From contig NZ_CP087190.1 in assembly GCF_024749165.1 (NCBI RefSeq), forward strand, positions 1,634,001 to 1,698,000: 64,000 nt of DNA. Direction: 5' to 3'. The DNA is from Pseudomonas sp. B21-023 (lineage in GTDB: Bacteria > Pseudomonadota > Gammaproteobacteria > Pseudomonadales > Pseudomonadaceae). The notes beneath the pieces are model-generated. The model was not told the origin of the DNA. It saw only the letters and a list, made by a program, of their open reading frames with translations, and did no database searches. A program made the translations under genes and the position numbers. Of the stretch, positions 56,538-64,000 are shown in pieces; position 1 is the first letter of the stretch; each line of letters begins with the position of its first letter.

Positions 56538-57882
56538 ACGCACCAGTTTCGGCAAGCGCCTTGAAGGCTACGCCGATGCGGTGAGGCTGCCTGAGCAGCC
56601 AATCGTCGAGGGCCGCCTGCTGCGTATGGTCGGCCTCACGCTTGAGGCCGAAGGCCTGCGGGCAGCGGTGGGTAGCCGCTGCCTGGTGATCAACGACGAC
56701 AGCTATCACCCTGTGCAGGTCGAGGCCGAAGTCATGGGCTTTGCCGGTGGCAAGGTGTTCCTGATGCCGGTCGGCAGCATTGTCGGGCTGGCGCCCGGTG
56801 CCCGCGTGGTGCCGCTGGATGACAGCGGCCGCTTGCCGATGGGCATGAGCATGCTCGGGCGGGTGCTCGATGGCGCCGGCCGTGCGCTGGATGGCAAGGG
56901 CGGCATGAAGGCCGAGGATTGGGTGCCGATGGATGGCCCGGTCATCAACCCTCTGAACCGTGACCCGATCAGCCAGCCATTGGACGTGGGCATTCGCAGC
57001 ATCAATGGCCTGCTTACCGTGGGTCGCGGCCAGCGTCTGGGGCTGTTCGCCGGTACTGGTGTGGGCAAGTCGGTGCTGCTGGGCATGATGACGCGCTTTA
57101 CCGAGGCCGAAATCATCGTGGTGGGGCTGATCGGCGAACGGGGCCGCGAGGTGAAGGAGTTCATCGAGCACATTCTTGGTGAAGAGGGGCTCAAGCGTTC
57201 GGTGGTGGTGGCCTCGCCTGCGGATGATGCCCCGCTGATGCGCCTGCGGGCAGCCATGTATTGCACGCGAATCGCCGAATATTTCCGTGACAAGGGCAAG
57301 AACGTCCTGCTGTTGATGGACTCGTTGACCCGTTTCGCTCAGGCCCAGCGTGAGATCGCCCTGGCAATCGGCGAGCCGCCGGCCACGCGTGGGTATCCGC
57401 CGTCGGTATTCGCCAAGTTGCCCAAGCTGGTGGAGCGTGCCGGTAATGGCGAGCCGGGCGGTGGCTCGATCACCGCGTTCTATACCGTGCTCTCCGAGGG
57501 CGACGATCAGCAGGACCCGATCGCAGACTCGGCGCGGGGCGTGCTCGACGGACACTTTGTGTTGTCCCGGCGCCTGGCCGAAGAGGGGCACTACCCGGCC
57601 ATCGATATCGAGGCCTCGATCAGCCGGGTGATGCCTCAGGTGGTAGACCCTGATCACTTGCGCCAGGCGCAGAAATTCAAGCAGTTGTGGTCGCGCCTTT
57701 CGCAAAGCCGCGACCTGATCAGCGTCGGTGCGTATGTGGCTGGCGGTGATCCGGAAACCGACCTGGCCATTGCCTTGCAGCCCAAACTGGTGGACTTCCT
57801 GCGCCAGGGCCTGGATGAAAACGTTGGCATGGCCCAGGGCCGCGAGCAGTTGGGCGCAATCTTTGCGCCGCCGGGGAACTGA
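56527..57882 (+). CDS. fliI: Flagellar type III export ATPase FliI
   Basis: 451 residues from the ATG at 56527 ([20 protein letters not shown]), with AGGTGA upstream. An ATG seven codons earlier (56506) is the alternative. Walker A is [20 protein letters not shown], Walker [21 protein letters not shown], and [18 protein letters not shown] carries the catalytic Glu. It is an F1-beta-like hexameric ATPase of the export apparatus. Confidence 0.97.
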   Translation: MRLERTSFGKRLEGYADAVRLPEQPIVEGRLLRMVGLTLEAEGLRAAVGSRCLVINDDSYHPVQVEAEVMGFAGGKVFLMPVGSIVGLAPGARVVPLDDSGRLPMGMSMLGRVLDGAGRALDGKGGMKAEDWVPMDGPVINPLNRDPISQPLDVGIRSINGLLTVGRGQRLGLFAGTGVGKSVLLGMMTRFTEAEIIVVGLIGERGREVKEFIEHILGEEGLKRSVVVASPADDAPLMRLRAAMYCTRIAEYFRDKGKNVLLLMDSLTRFAQAQREIALAIGEPPATRGYPPSVFAKLPKLVERAGNGEPGGGSITAFYTVLSEGDDQQDPIADSARGVLDGHFVLSRRLAEEGHYPAIDIEASISRVMPQVVDPDHLRQAQKFKQLWSRLSQSRDLISVGAYVAGGDPETDLAIALQPKLVDFLRQGLDENVGMAQGREQLGAIFAPPGN

Positions 57883-57888
57883 TAGGCC

Positions 57889-58341
57889 ATGGCCCAGCCC
57901 AGCCGTGCCGCACGCCTGGCTCCCGTGGTGACCATGGCCGAGGAGGCCGAGCGCAAGGCCGCTCAGCGGGTTGGGCACTTTCAGCGAATGTTGACCGATG
58001 CGCAGGCCAAGCAGGCCGAGCTTGAAAGTTTCCGCGAGGCCTACCAGCAGCAGTGGATCAGTCGTGGCTCCAAGGGAGTCGACGGCAACTGGTTGGTCAA
58101 TTACCAGCGTTTCCTCGGTCAGTTGGAAACGGCCATGACCCAGCAGCGCCAGAGCATGGCCTGGCACCAGAACAACCTCAACAACGCACGCAACGCCTGG
58201 CAGCAGACCTACGCACGGGTGGAGGGGTTGCGCAAGCTGGTGCAGCGCTACCTCGACGAGGCACGCAGGGCTGAAGACAAGCGCGAGCAGCGCCTGCTCG
58301 ACGAGTTGTCCCAGCGCTTGCCGCGGCAGGGGCATCTGTAG
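57889..58341 (+). CDS. fliJ: Flagellar export protein FliJ
   Basis: 150 residues, almost entirely coiled coil (TMAEEAERKAAQRVGHFQRM, QAELESFREAYQQQW). FliJ is the stalk of the FliI hexamer and recycles chaperones. It starts six bases after the fliI stop. Confidence 0.95.
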   Translation: MAQPSRAARLAPVVTMAEEAERKAAQRVGHFQRMLTDAQAKQAELESFREAYQQQWISRGSKGVDGNWLVNYQRFLGQLETAMTQQRQSMAWHQNNLNNARNAWQQTYARVEGLRKLVQRYLDEARRAEDKREQRLLDELSQRLPRQGHL

Positions 58342-58440
58342 GAAAGGGCTTGCCCGCCCGGCGTCAGCGCCTTGCACCAGCCCATGACGCCTGCTAAACC
58401 TTCAGGAGTTGCATTCGCCATCACCGAAGGAATCGCTCGT

Positions 58441-58746
58441 ATGGCAGTCGAAACTGATTTTTCACAGGACGGGAAAAAGCTGACGATCAAGGTCAAGGGT
58501 CGTTTCGATTTCGGCAAGCATCAGGAATTCCGGGATGCCTACGAGCGCCAGCGCCCGCGCCCGGATTCCGTGGTGGTCGACCTGAAGGAGGCCACTTATC
58601 TCGACAGCTCGGCGCTGGGCATGCTGTTGTTGCTGCGCGACCATGTCGGCGGTGAGGAGTCGGATATCCGCGTGGTCCATGCCAGCCCGGACGTGCGCAA
58701 GATCCTCGCCATCTCCAATTTCGAAAAACTGTTCGACATCAGTTGA
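58441..58746 (+). CDS. hsbA: STAS-domain anti-sigma factor antagonist HsbA
   Basis: 101 residues from the ATG at 58441, preceded by GAAGGAA; an upstream in-frame extension is not homologous. One STAS domain: LTIKVKGRFDFGKHQEFRDA and the phospho-site region ATYLDSSALGMLLLL, with Ser56. In P. aeruginosa HsbA moves between FlgM and the diguanylate cyclase HsbD according to its phosphorylation by HsbR. It therefore links motility and c-di-GMP. The gene order hsbA-hsbR-hptB is kept here. Confidence 0.9.
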   Translation: MAVETDFSQDGKKLTIKVKGRFDFGKHQEFRDAYERQRPRPDSVVVDLKEATYLDSSALGMLLLLRDHVGGEESDIRVVHASPDVRKILAISNFEKLFDIS

Positions 58747-58754
58747 GTGCCGTC

Positions 58755-60446
58755 ATGCCCGCCGAGCAGGCGTTGACCGTGCTGGTGGCCGAAGACGGCG
58801 CCGCAGATCGCCTCTTGCTGGCGCAGATTGTCCGCCGCCAAGGGCATGAGGTGTTCACCGCCGAGAACGGTGAACAGGCCGTGGCGATGTTCACCGAGCG
58901 ACAGCCGCAACTGGTTCTGCTCGACGCCTTGATGCCGGTGATGGACGGTTTTGAAGCTGCGCGGCGAATCAAGGCGTTGGCCGGCGAAGCCCTTGTGCCG
59001 ATCATCTTCCTGACCTCACTCAACGAAGAGGAGGGCCTGGTACGCTGCCTCGAGGCCGGGGGCGACGACTTCATGGCCAAACCTTACAGCGCCGTCATTC
59101 TTGCAGCGAAAATCCGCGCCATGGACCGTTTGCGCCGATTGCACGCCACGGTGCTTGAACAGCGTGACCAGATCACCCGTCACCATCACCACTTGCTCAA
59201 CGAGCAGCGCGTGGCCAAGGCGGTGTTCGACAAGATCGCCCATTCCGGCTGCCTGAAGGCGGCAAATATCCGTTACCTGCAATCGCCCTATGCACTGTTC
59301 AATGGCGACCTGCTGTTGGCAGCATTCACGCCGTCTGGCGACATGCATGTACTGCTGGGGGATTTTACCGGCCACGGTTTGCCGGCTGCAGTGGGGGCCA
59401 TGCCGCTGGCGGAGGTGTTCTATGGCATGACCGCCAAGGGCTATGGCCTGGCCGAGACGCTGCGGGAAATGAACGCCAAGCTCAAGCGTATTCTGCCGGT
59501 GGACATGTTCTGCTGCGCGCTGTTGCTCAGCCTGAGTTTTCAGCGCGGTACGGTTGAGGTCTGGAATGGCGGGATGCCGGATGGCTATCATCTTTCTGCC
59601 GAAGGTGAGGTGCTGGGCATGCTGTGTTCCCATCATCTGCCATTGGGGGTGCTGGCACCGGAGCAGTTCGACGACGCCACGCAGGTGTTGCCACTGGCGG
59701 TCGGCGAGCGGCTGTTCCTGCTGTCCGATGGTGTGGTGGATACCGGAGATGCCCAGGAATGCTTGTTCGGGGTCGATCGCTTGCGCGATGTGCTCGCCGG
59801 CAACCGTGACCCCGGTCTGTTGTTCGATGAGGTGATGCAGGCGCTGGCAGGTTTCGGCGGGCAGTCGCGTGATGACATCAGTTTGTGCGATATCCGCATG
59901 TCTGCCCCCGATGAGTTGGTGGCACAACCAGTGGTGTACTCCGACAGTGGTAGTTCGAGCCCTCTGGACTGGTCGCTGCGGTTCGAATTGCGGGGGCAGA
60001 GCCTGCGCCGCTTCAACCCCGTGCCTTACCTGGTGCAACTGTTGCAGGAAATTCACGGACTCAGGCCTAGCAGCGGGCGCCTGCACAGCGTACTGAGCGA
60101 GTTGTATTCCAATGCGCTGGAGCACGGTGTGCTGGCGATGGACTCCCGGCTCAAGCGGGACGCCCAGGGCTTTGCGCAGTATTATCGGCAGCGTGCCGAG
60201 CGCTTGATGCACGAGGTGGACGGGGTCGTGAGCATCGGACTGCAGGTTGAACCGCGGGGTGCTGGCGGGCGTCTGATGATCGAGGTGCGAGACAGTGGCG
60301 CAGGCTTCGACGTGGCGCGTGAGCTTGCCAGGACGCCTGAGCAGCAGGCTTTCAGTGGACGAGGCATGGGTCTGGTACAGCGCCTGGCAGGTCAGGCCCG
60401 CTGGCTGGAGGGTGGTCGCCTTGCCCAGGTGGATTTTGAATGGTGA
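58755..60446 (+). CDS. hsbR: Response regulator with PP2C phosphatase and kinase domains, HsbR
   Basis: 563 residues from the ATG at 58755. The receiver domain (about 5-120) has phospho-acceptor Asp in LVLLDALMPVMDGF. The SpoIIE/PP2C phosphatase domain (about 175-390) has LLLAAFTPSGDMHVLLGDFT, GHGLPAA and ERLFLLSDGVVDTGDAQE. The C-terminal HATPase (about 420-560) has VLSELYSNALEHGVLA and GMGLVQRLAGQARWLEGG. It phosphorylates or dephosphorylates HsbA under control of HptB. An in-frame TTG at 58743 overlaps the hsbA stop but is less likely as start. Confidence 0.92.
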   Translation: MPAEQALTVLVAEDGAADRLLLAQIVRRQGHEVFTAENGEQAVAMFTERQPQLVLLDALMPVMDGFEAARRIKALAGEALVPIIFLTSLNEEEGLVRCLEAGGDDFMAKPYSAVILAAKIRAMDRLRRLHATVLEQRDQITRHHHHLLNEQRVAKAVFDKIAHSGCLKAANIRYLQSPYALFNGDLLLAAFTPSGDMHVLLGDFTGHGLPAAVGAMPLAEVFYGMTAKGYGLAETLREMNAKLKRILPVDMFCCALLLSLSFQRGTVEVWNGGMPDGYHLSAEGEVLGMLCSHHLPLGVLAPEQFDDATQVLPLAVGERLFLLSDGVVDTGDAQECLFGVDRLRDVLAGNRDPGLLFDEVMQALAGFGGQSRDDISLCDIRMSAPDELVAQPVVYSDSGSSSPLDWSLRFELRGQSLRRFNPVPYLVQLLQEIHGLRPSSGRLHSVLSELYSNALEHGVLAMDSRLKRDAQGFAQYYRQRAERLMHEVDGVVSIGLQVEPRGAGGRLMIEVRDSGAGFDVARELARTPEQQAFSGRGMGLVQRLAGQARWLEGGRLAQVDFEW

Positions 60447-60502
60447 GCCTGCGGGATGCCCGCGGGGTCTGGCTAAGCGAGGCTTGATCAGGGAGTGAGC
60501 AA

Positions 60503-60847
60503 GTGGACGTTCACATCAATCAACAGGTGTTGAGTGACTTGCAGGAGGTCATGGAAGATGGCTACCTGCAGTTGCTGGAGACCTTTCTGGAAGACTCCGA
60601 GCGACGCCTGAACCAGTTGCACAAGGCCAGGGATGCCGATGAGCTGGGCATGGCAGCGCACAGCTTCAAGGGCAGTAGCAGCAATATGGGTGCCGTTGGC
60701 CTGGCCGCCTTGTGCCAGCAGCTTGAAGAACGTGTGCGCCAGCAGCCTTTGTATGGTATCGAGGACCTGATCAATCGCATCGATCAGGAATACCTGGTCG
60801 TCCAGCGTTACTATCGCAGTGAACGGCAACGAGTTTCCGCGCAATAG
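60503..60847 (+). CDS. hptB: Histidine phosphotransfer protein HptB
   Basis: 114 residues with a GTG start at 60503 and AGGGAG seven bases upstream. The Hpt helix carries His53 in AAHSFKGSSSNMGAVGLAAL. It relays phosphate from hybrid sensor kinases to the HsbR receiver. The trio is inserted between fliJ and fliK; in P. aeruginosa it lies beside cheR-cheV-flgA instead. Confidence 0.93.
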   Translation: MDVHINQQVLSDLQEVMEDGYLQLLETFLEDSERRLNQLHKARDADELGMAAHSFKGSSSNMGAVGLAALCQQLEERVRQQPLYGIEDLINRIDQEYLVVQRYYRSERQRVSAQ

Positions 60848-60853
60848 CCGAAC

Positions 60854-60870
60854 CTGGCGCGAGTTTTGCT
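60854..60870 (+). promoter_or_regulatory. Sigma-54 promoter of fliK
   Basis: CTGGCGCGAGTTTTGCT fits the consensus with exact spacing, 50 bp before fliK and only seven bases after the hptB stop. Confidence 0.82.
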
Positions 60871-60919
60871 TTTCCAGCCCCAGACGTATTTTTCCAGGTT
60901 CTGGAGCGGAGATTGTTCA

Positions 60920-62278
60920 ATGCCTGTCGCCCCCAATCAATTGTTGCAAGCCGGCCTCGCCAATCAGGCGCAACGCCAAGCTGCCAGTGCGGCGGAAAAG
61001 CCGCTGCAGGCCGCGAAGCAAGGCGCCGGCTTTGATCAGGTGATGGCCCGACAAGAGCGTGACGGCACCCCGGTCAAGAGTGCCCCGGCAAGGGATGAAA
61101 AGCCCGTCAGCCAAGTGCCGTCGGCGAAGAACAAGGCGCAGCCTGACCCAGCCGCGGGCGGCAAGCAGGCCGCGGGTAAGGCGCCGGCCGTTGCCGATGA
61201 CGGCAAGAGCTTGCCATCGACTGCATCTTCGCAGTCCGCCGACGACACTGATGAGGTCGCCGATGGCAGTGCAGTGCCCCCGCTCGATGCCAGCCTGGTC
61301 GCCGGCCAGGTGACCGTTGCCCAGGCCGGGGCGCAACTGCTCCAGGCTCAGGCGGAAGCGGTGGCGCCCGTGTTGCAGGCGGCGGTTCAAGCGCCGCTGC
61401 AGCCTGCACCAGCGCCGGTGCAGGTAGCGCAAGAGGCTGAGCAAACCACGGCGTTCGACCCCGAGGCCGATGCGCTTGCCGATATGCCGGCCTTGCGCCT
61501 GGCGCTTGAACAGGATGCGCAGTCCAAGGGCAAGACGTCGGCCCATGCCGTTGTCGATAACAACGGTCAGCAAACTGCCAGTCCTGCTGCTGCAGCCGTC
61601 AATACCTTGGCGACTTTGGCCGAGAAAGGGGAGTCGGAGCCGGGGCAGGGTGAGCGTGGTGACAAGGCCTTTGCCGGCCTGCTCGATGACGGCCTCAAGG
61701 ATATCAAGGGTGCCAGCAGTGATACCCGCGTCGACGATTTTGCCAACCGCCTGGCCAGCCTTACCCAGGCGGTGACGCCCAAGACCGCCAACACCATGCC
61801 CGTCACGCCTGGCCCGCTGCAGCAACCGTTGGCGATGAACCAGGGCGGCTGGACCGAGGGGTTGGTCAACCGGGTCATGTACCTTTCCAGCCAGAACCTC
61901 AAGTCTGCGGACATCCAGCTTGAACCGCGGGAGTTGGGACGCCTGGATATTCGCGTCAATGTGGCGACAGACCAGTCGACCCAGATCCACTTCGTCAGCG
62001 GCCATGCCGGTGTGCGCGACGCGCTCGACAGCCAGGTGCATCGCCTGCGAGAGCTGTTCGCCCAGCAGGGCTTGGCCCAGCCCGACGTCAGCGTGGCTGA
62101 TCAGTCCCGTGGCCAGCAGCACCAGCAAGAGGCGCAGCAGGGTGGGTCGGGCCTGTCCGGGGTGGCGGCGCGGCGTGGCAACGCAGCGGACGGGGACGAT
62201 GCCGATCCCGCTGAAGTCGCGCGCCCTGTCGAGCAGCAGGTGGTGGTAGGCGACAGTGTGGTCGATTATTACGCTTGA
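60920..62278 (+). CDS. fliK: Flagellar hook-length control protein FliK
   Basis: 452 residues from the ATG at 60920. About the first 300 residues are low-complexity (Ala, Gln, Pro, Asp), the molecular ruler. The conserved C-terminal domain contains LKSADIQLEPRELGRLDIRV and RDALDSQVHRLRELFAQQGL. It sets hook length and switches the export gate from hook to filament substrates. Confidence 0.93.
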   Translation: MPVAPNQLLQAGLANQAQRQAASAAEKPLQAAKQGAGFDQVMARQERDGTPVKSAPARDEKPVSQVPSAKNKAQPDPAAGGKQAAGKAPAVADDGKSLPSTASSQSADDTDEVADGSAVPPLDASLVAGQVTVAQAGAQLLQAQAEAVAPVLQAAVQAPLQPAPAPVQVAQEAEQTTAFDPEADALADMPALRLALEQDAQSKGKTSAHAVVDNNGQQTASPAAAAVNTLATLAEKGESEPGQGERGDKAFAGLLDDGLKDIKGASSDTRVDDFANRLASLTQAVTPKTANTMPVTPGPLQQPLAMNQGGWTEGLVNRVMYLSSQNLKSADIQLEPRELGRLDIRVNVATDQSTQIHFVSGHAGVRDALDSQVHRLRELFAQQGLAQPDVSVADQSRGQQHQQEAQQGGSGLSGVAARRGNAADGDDADPAEVARPVEQQVVVGDSVVDYYA

Positions 62279-62386
62279 TTGTTTGGGCTTGCCTGGCGTT
62301 GCCTGTGTGCAGCGACGCCAGGCGAAATTTTACAGATGCCGCATCTCGTAAAGTGGTTGCACCCCCAGAAGCTCGCAAAGGCAAAT

Positions 62387-62403
62387 CTGGCATAACACTT
62401 GCT
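62387..62403 (+). promoter_or_regulatory. Sigma-54 promoter of the fliL operon
   Basis: CTGGCATAACACTTGCT: ten bases between GG and GC, 50 bp before the fliL ATG. Likely start of fliLMNOPQR-flhB transcription. Confidence 0.88.
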
Positions 62404-62452
62404 CAGCCACGTCATCCTTCTTTGAAACCCCGATGGACGACGGATTATTGGC

Positions 62453-62950
62453 ATGGCGAAGAGCGACGCAGTGAAAGACCCCGCCACTAAAGGCAAACTC
62501 AAGCTGATCCTGCTGTTGGTGCTGGCGCTGCTTCTCGCAGTCGGCCTGTCGGTGGGTGCGACCTGGTTCTTCATGCACAAGAGCGAGTCGGCTCCGGCGC
62601 CTGAAGCAGCTCAGAGCAACATCAAGCCAGCGGCGATCTATGAGCCCCTGGCACCGGCCTTTGTCGTCAACTTCAACCAGAATGGCCGCCAGCGCTACAT
62701 GCAGGTGAGTATCACCATGCAGGGCCGCAGCCAAGCGGACCTGGAGGCGCTGAAAGTACACATGCCGGTGATCCGCAACAACCTGGTGATGATGTTCTCC
62801 GGGCAGGGTTTCGACACCCTCGCCGCGAGCCCGGTCGGCCAGGAAATGCTGCGCCAGAAGGCTACCGCGGTGGTCCAGGAAGTGGCGCAGAAGGAAGTCG
62901 GCAGGCCGGTCGTCGACCAGCTGCTGTTCACCAATTTCGTATTGCAGTAG
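62453..62950 (+). CDS. fliL: Flagellar basal body-associated protein FliL
   Basis: 165 residues. One membrane helix near the N-terminus (LKLILLLVLALLLAVGLSVG, about 15-35) and a periplasmic domain (about 50-165) with AFVVNFNQNGRQRYMQVSIT. FliL rings surround the stator units and help to keep them active under load. The gap to fliM is 10 bp. Confidence 0.96.
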   Translation: MAKSDAVKDPATKGKLKLILLLVLALLLAVGLSVGATWFFMHKSESAPAPEAAQSNIKPAAIYEPLAPAFVVNFNQNGRQRYMQVSITMQGRSQADLEALKVHMPVIRNNLVMMFSGQGFDTLAASPVGQEMLRQKATAVVQEVAQKEVGRPVVDQLLFTNFVLQ

Positions 62951-62960
62951 GAGCACATAG

Positions 62961-63929
62961 ATGGCCGTGCAGGACCTGCTGTCCCAGGATGAGATCGACG
63001 CCCTGCTGCATGGGGTGGACGATGGGCTGGTACAAACCGAGAGCACCGGCGAGCCCGGCAGCATCAAGAGCTACGACCTGACCAGTCAGGATCGTATCGT
63101 CCGGGGGCGCATGCCGACCCTGGAAATGATCAACGAGCGTTTCGCCCGTTACACCCGCATCAGCATGTTCAACCTGCTGCGCCGCTCCGCCGACGTGGCG
63201 GTGGGCGGCGTGCAGGTGATGAAATTCGGCGAGTACGTGCACTCGCTGTATGTGCCGACCAGCCTGAACCTGGTCAAGATCAAGCCGTTGCGCGGCACCG
63301 CGCTGTTCATCCTCGACGCCAAGCTGGTGTTCAAGCTGGTGGACAACTTCTTCGGTGGCGACGGCCGTCATGCCAAGATCGAGGGGCGTGAATTCACCCC
63401 GACCGAGCTGCGTGTAGTGCGCATGGTCCTGGACCAGTGCTTCGTCGACCTCAAGGAAGCCTGGCAGGCGATCATGCCGGTCAACTTCGAGTACATCAAC
63501 TCCGAGGTCAACCCGGCCATGGCCAACATCGTTGGCCCCAGCGAGGCCGTGGTGGTTTCGACCTTCCACATCGAACTCGATGGCGGTGGCGGCGACCTGC
63601 ACGTGACCATGCCGTACTCGATGATCGAGCCGGTGCGTGAAATGCTCGATGCCGGCTTCCAGTCCGACCTGGACGACCAGGACGAGCGCTGGGTCAAGGC
63701 GCTGCGTGAGGATGTTCTGGACGTCAATGTGCCGCTGTCGGCCACTGTTGCCCGCCGCCAGCTCAAACTGCGCGACATCCTGCACATGCAGCCAGGCGAC
63801 GTGATCCCGGTGGAACTGCCGGAGCACCTGGTATTGCGCGCCAATGGCGTGCCGTCGTTCAAGGCGCGGCTGGGATCGCACAAGGGCACCCTGTCGCTGC
63901 AGATCATCGACCCGATCGAGCGCCGCTGA
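62961..63929 (+). CDS. fliM: Flagellar motor switch protein FliM
   Basis: 322 residues. The N-terminal CheY-binding peptide is DLLSQDEIDALLHGV. The middle CheC-like domain contains FGEYVHSLYVPTSLNLVKIK. The C-terminal SpoA domain has LRDILHMQPGDVIPVELPEH. It forms the C ring with FliG and FliN. Confidence 0.98.
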   Translation: MAVQDLLSQDEIDALLHGVDDGLVQTESTGEPGSIKSYDLTSQDRIVRGRMPTLEMINERFARYTRISMFNLLRRSADVAVGGVQVMKFGEYVHSLYVPTSLNLVKIKPLRGTALFILDAKLVFKLVDNFFGGDGRHAKIEGREFTPTELRVVRMVLDQCFVDLKEAWQAIMPVNFEYINSEVNPAMANIVGPSEAVVVSTFHIELDGGGGDLHVTMPYSMIEPVREMLDAGFQSDLDDQDERWVKALREDVLDVNVPLSATVARRQLKLRDILHMQPGDVIPVELPEHLVLRANGVPSFKARLGSHKGTLSLQIIDPIERR

Positions 63930-63975
63930 CGGCGTGCCGGTCGCTTAAACGTATTGAATGCCTGTCGAGGAAATC

Positions 63976-64000
63976 ATGGCTAACGAAAACGAGATCAACT
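63976..64000 (+). CDS. fliN: Start of flagellar motor switch protein FliN, partial
   Basis: Only eight codons (MANENEIN) are in the window, starting at the ATG at 63976 with GAGGAAA upstream. The identity is inferred from its position right after fliM. Confidence 0.8.

Noticed and set aside
56275-58377. 700-codon open frame on the minus strand opposite fliH-fliI-fliJ
   Set aside because: Same reason: it mirrors fliI and has His/Gln/Arg-rich content without family features.

Overview
The window looks like the chromosome of a Pseudomonas of the P. putida / P. entomophila group. The evidence is the high G+C content, the gene order bkdA1-bkdA2-bkdB-lpdV with divergent bkdR directly beside the flagellar locus, FleQ/FleS/FleR control with several sigma-54 promoters, and an hsbA-hsbR-hptB trio between fliJ and fliK. 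The species is inferred from gene content and order only.

Layout. (1) 1-4004, minus strand: branched-chain 2-oxoacid dehydrogenase operon (lpdV cut by the window edge), with its Lrp-type activator bkdR divergent at 4203. (2) 4794-7596: a gamma-glutamylpolyamine-synthetase-like enzyme and an MFS transporter. (3) 7663-10240, minus strand: flagellar brake flgZ, then flgN, flgM, flgA. (4) 10305-12113: cheV and cheR. (5) 12166-12960: remnant of an autotransporter-like gene. (6) 13064-26108: rod, hook and ring genes flgBCDE and flgFGHIJKL, interrupted between flgE and flgF by a small secreted-protein gene and a broken RTX-repeat gene. flgH carries a one-base frameshift. (7) 26260-44143: a flagellin-glycosylation-type island with three very large multidomain glycosyltransferases, a WecE/RffA-type sugar aminotransferase, three unrelated SAM methyltransferases, a WbqC-like protein, a DAO-type flavoprotein, a KAS III homologue and a small secreted protein. 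(8) 44394-48024: filament genes fliC, flaG, fliD, fliS, fliT. (9) 48191-52412: regulators fleQ, fleS, fleR. (10) 52520-64000: basal body, export and switch genes fliEFGHIJ, hsbA-hsbR-hptB, fliK, fliL, fliM and the start of fliN.

How it works together. FleQ is the class I activator. Sigma-54 elements with exact -24/-12 spacing lie before flgB, flgF, fleS, fliE, fliK and fliL, and a further one before flgA. FlgM is the anti-sigma factor for FliA (sigma-28), and FliA-type promoters lie before flgM, fliC, fliS and probably cheV. FlgN, FliS and FliT are secretion chaperones. FlgZ and the HsbA/HsbR/HptB branch connect c-di-GMP and biofilm signalling to motility. The island between flgL and fliC probably builds and attaches a modified 4-amino-4,6-dideoxyhexose-containing glycan to the short (286-residue) flagellin.

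The main points of interest are the unusual composition of the glycosylation island, the flgH frameshift, two decayed surface-protein genes lodged between flagellar genes, and overlapping divergent sigma-54/sigma-28 elements between flgA and cheV.
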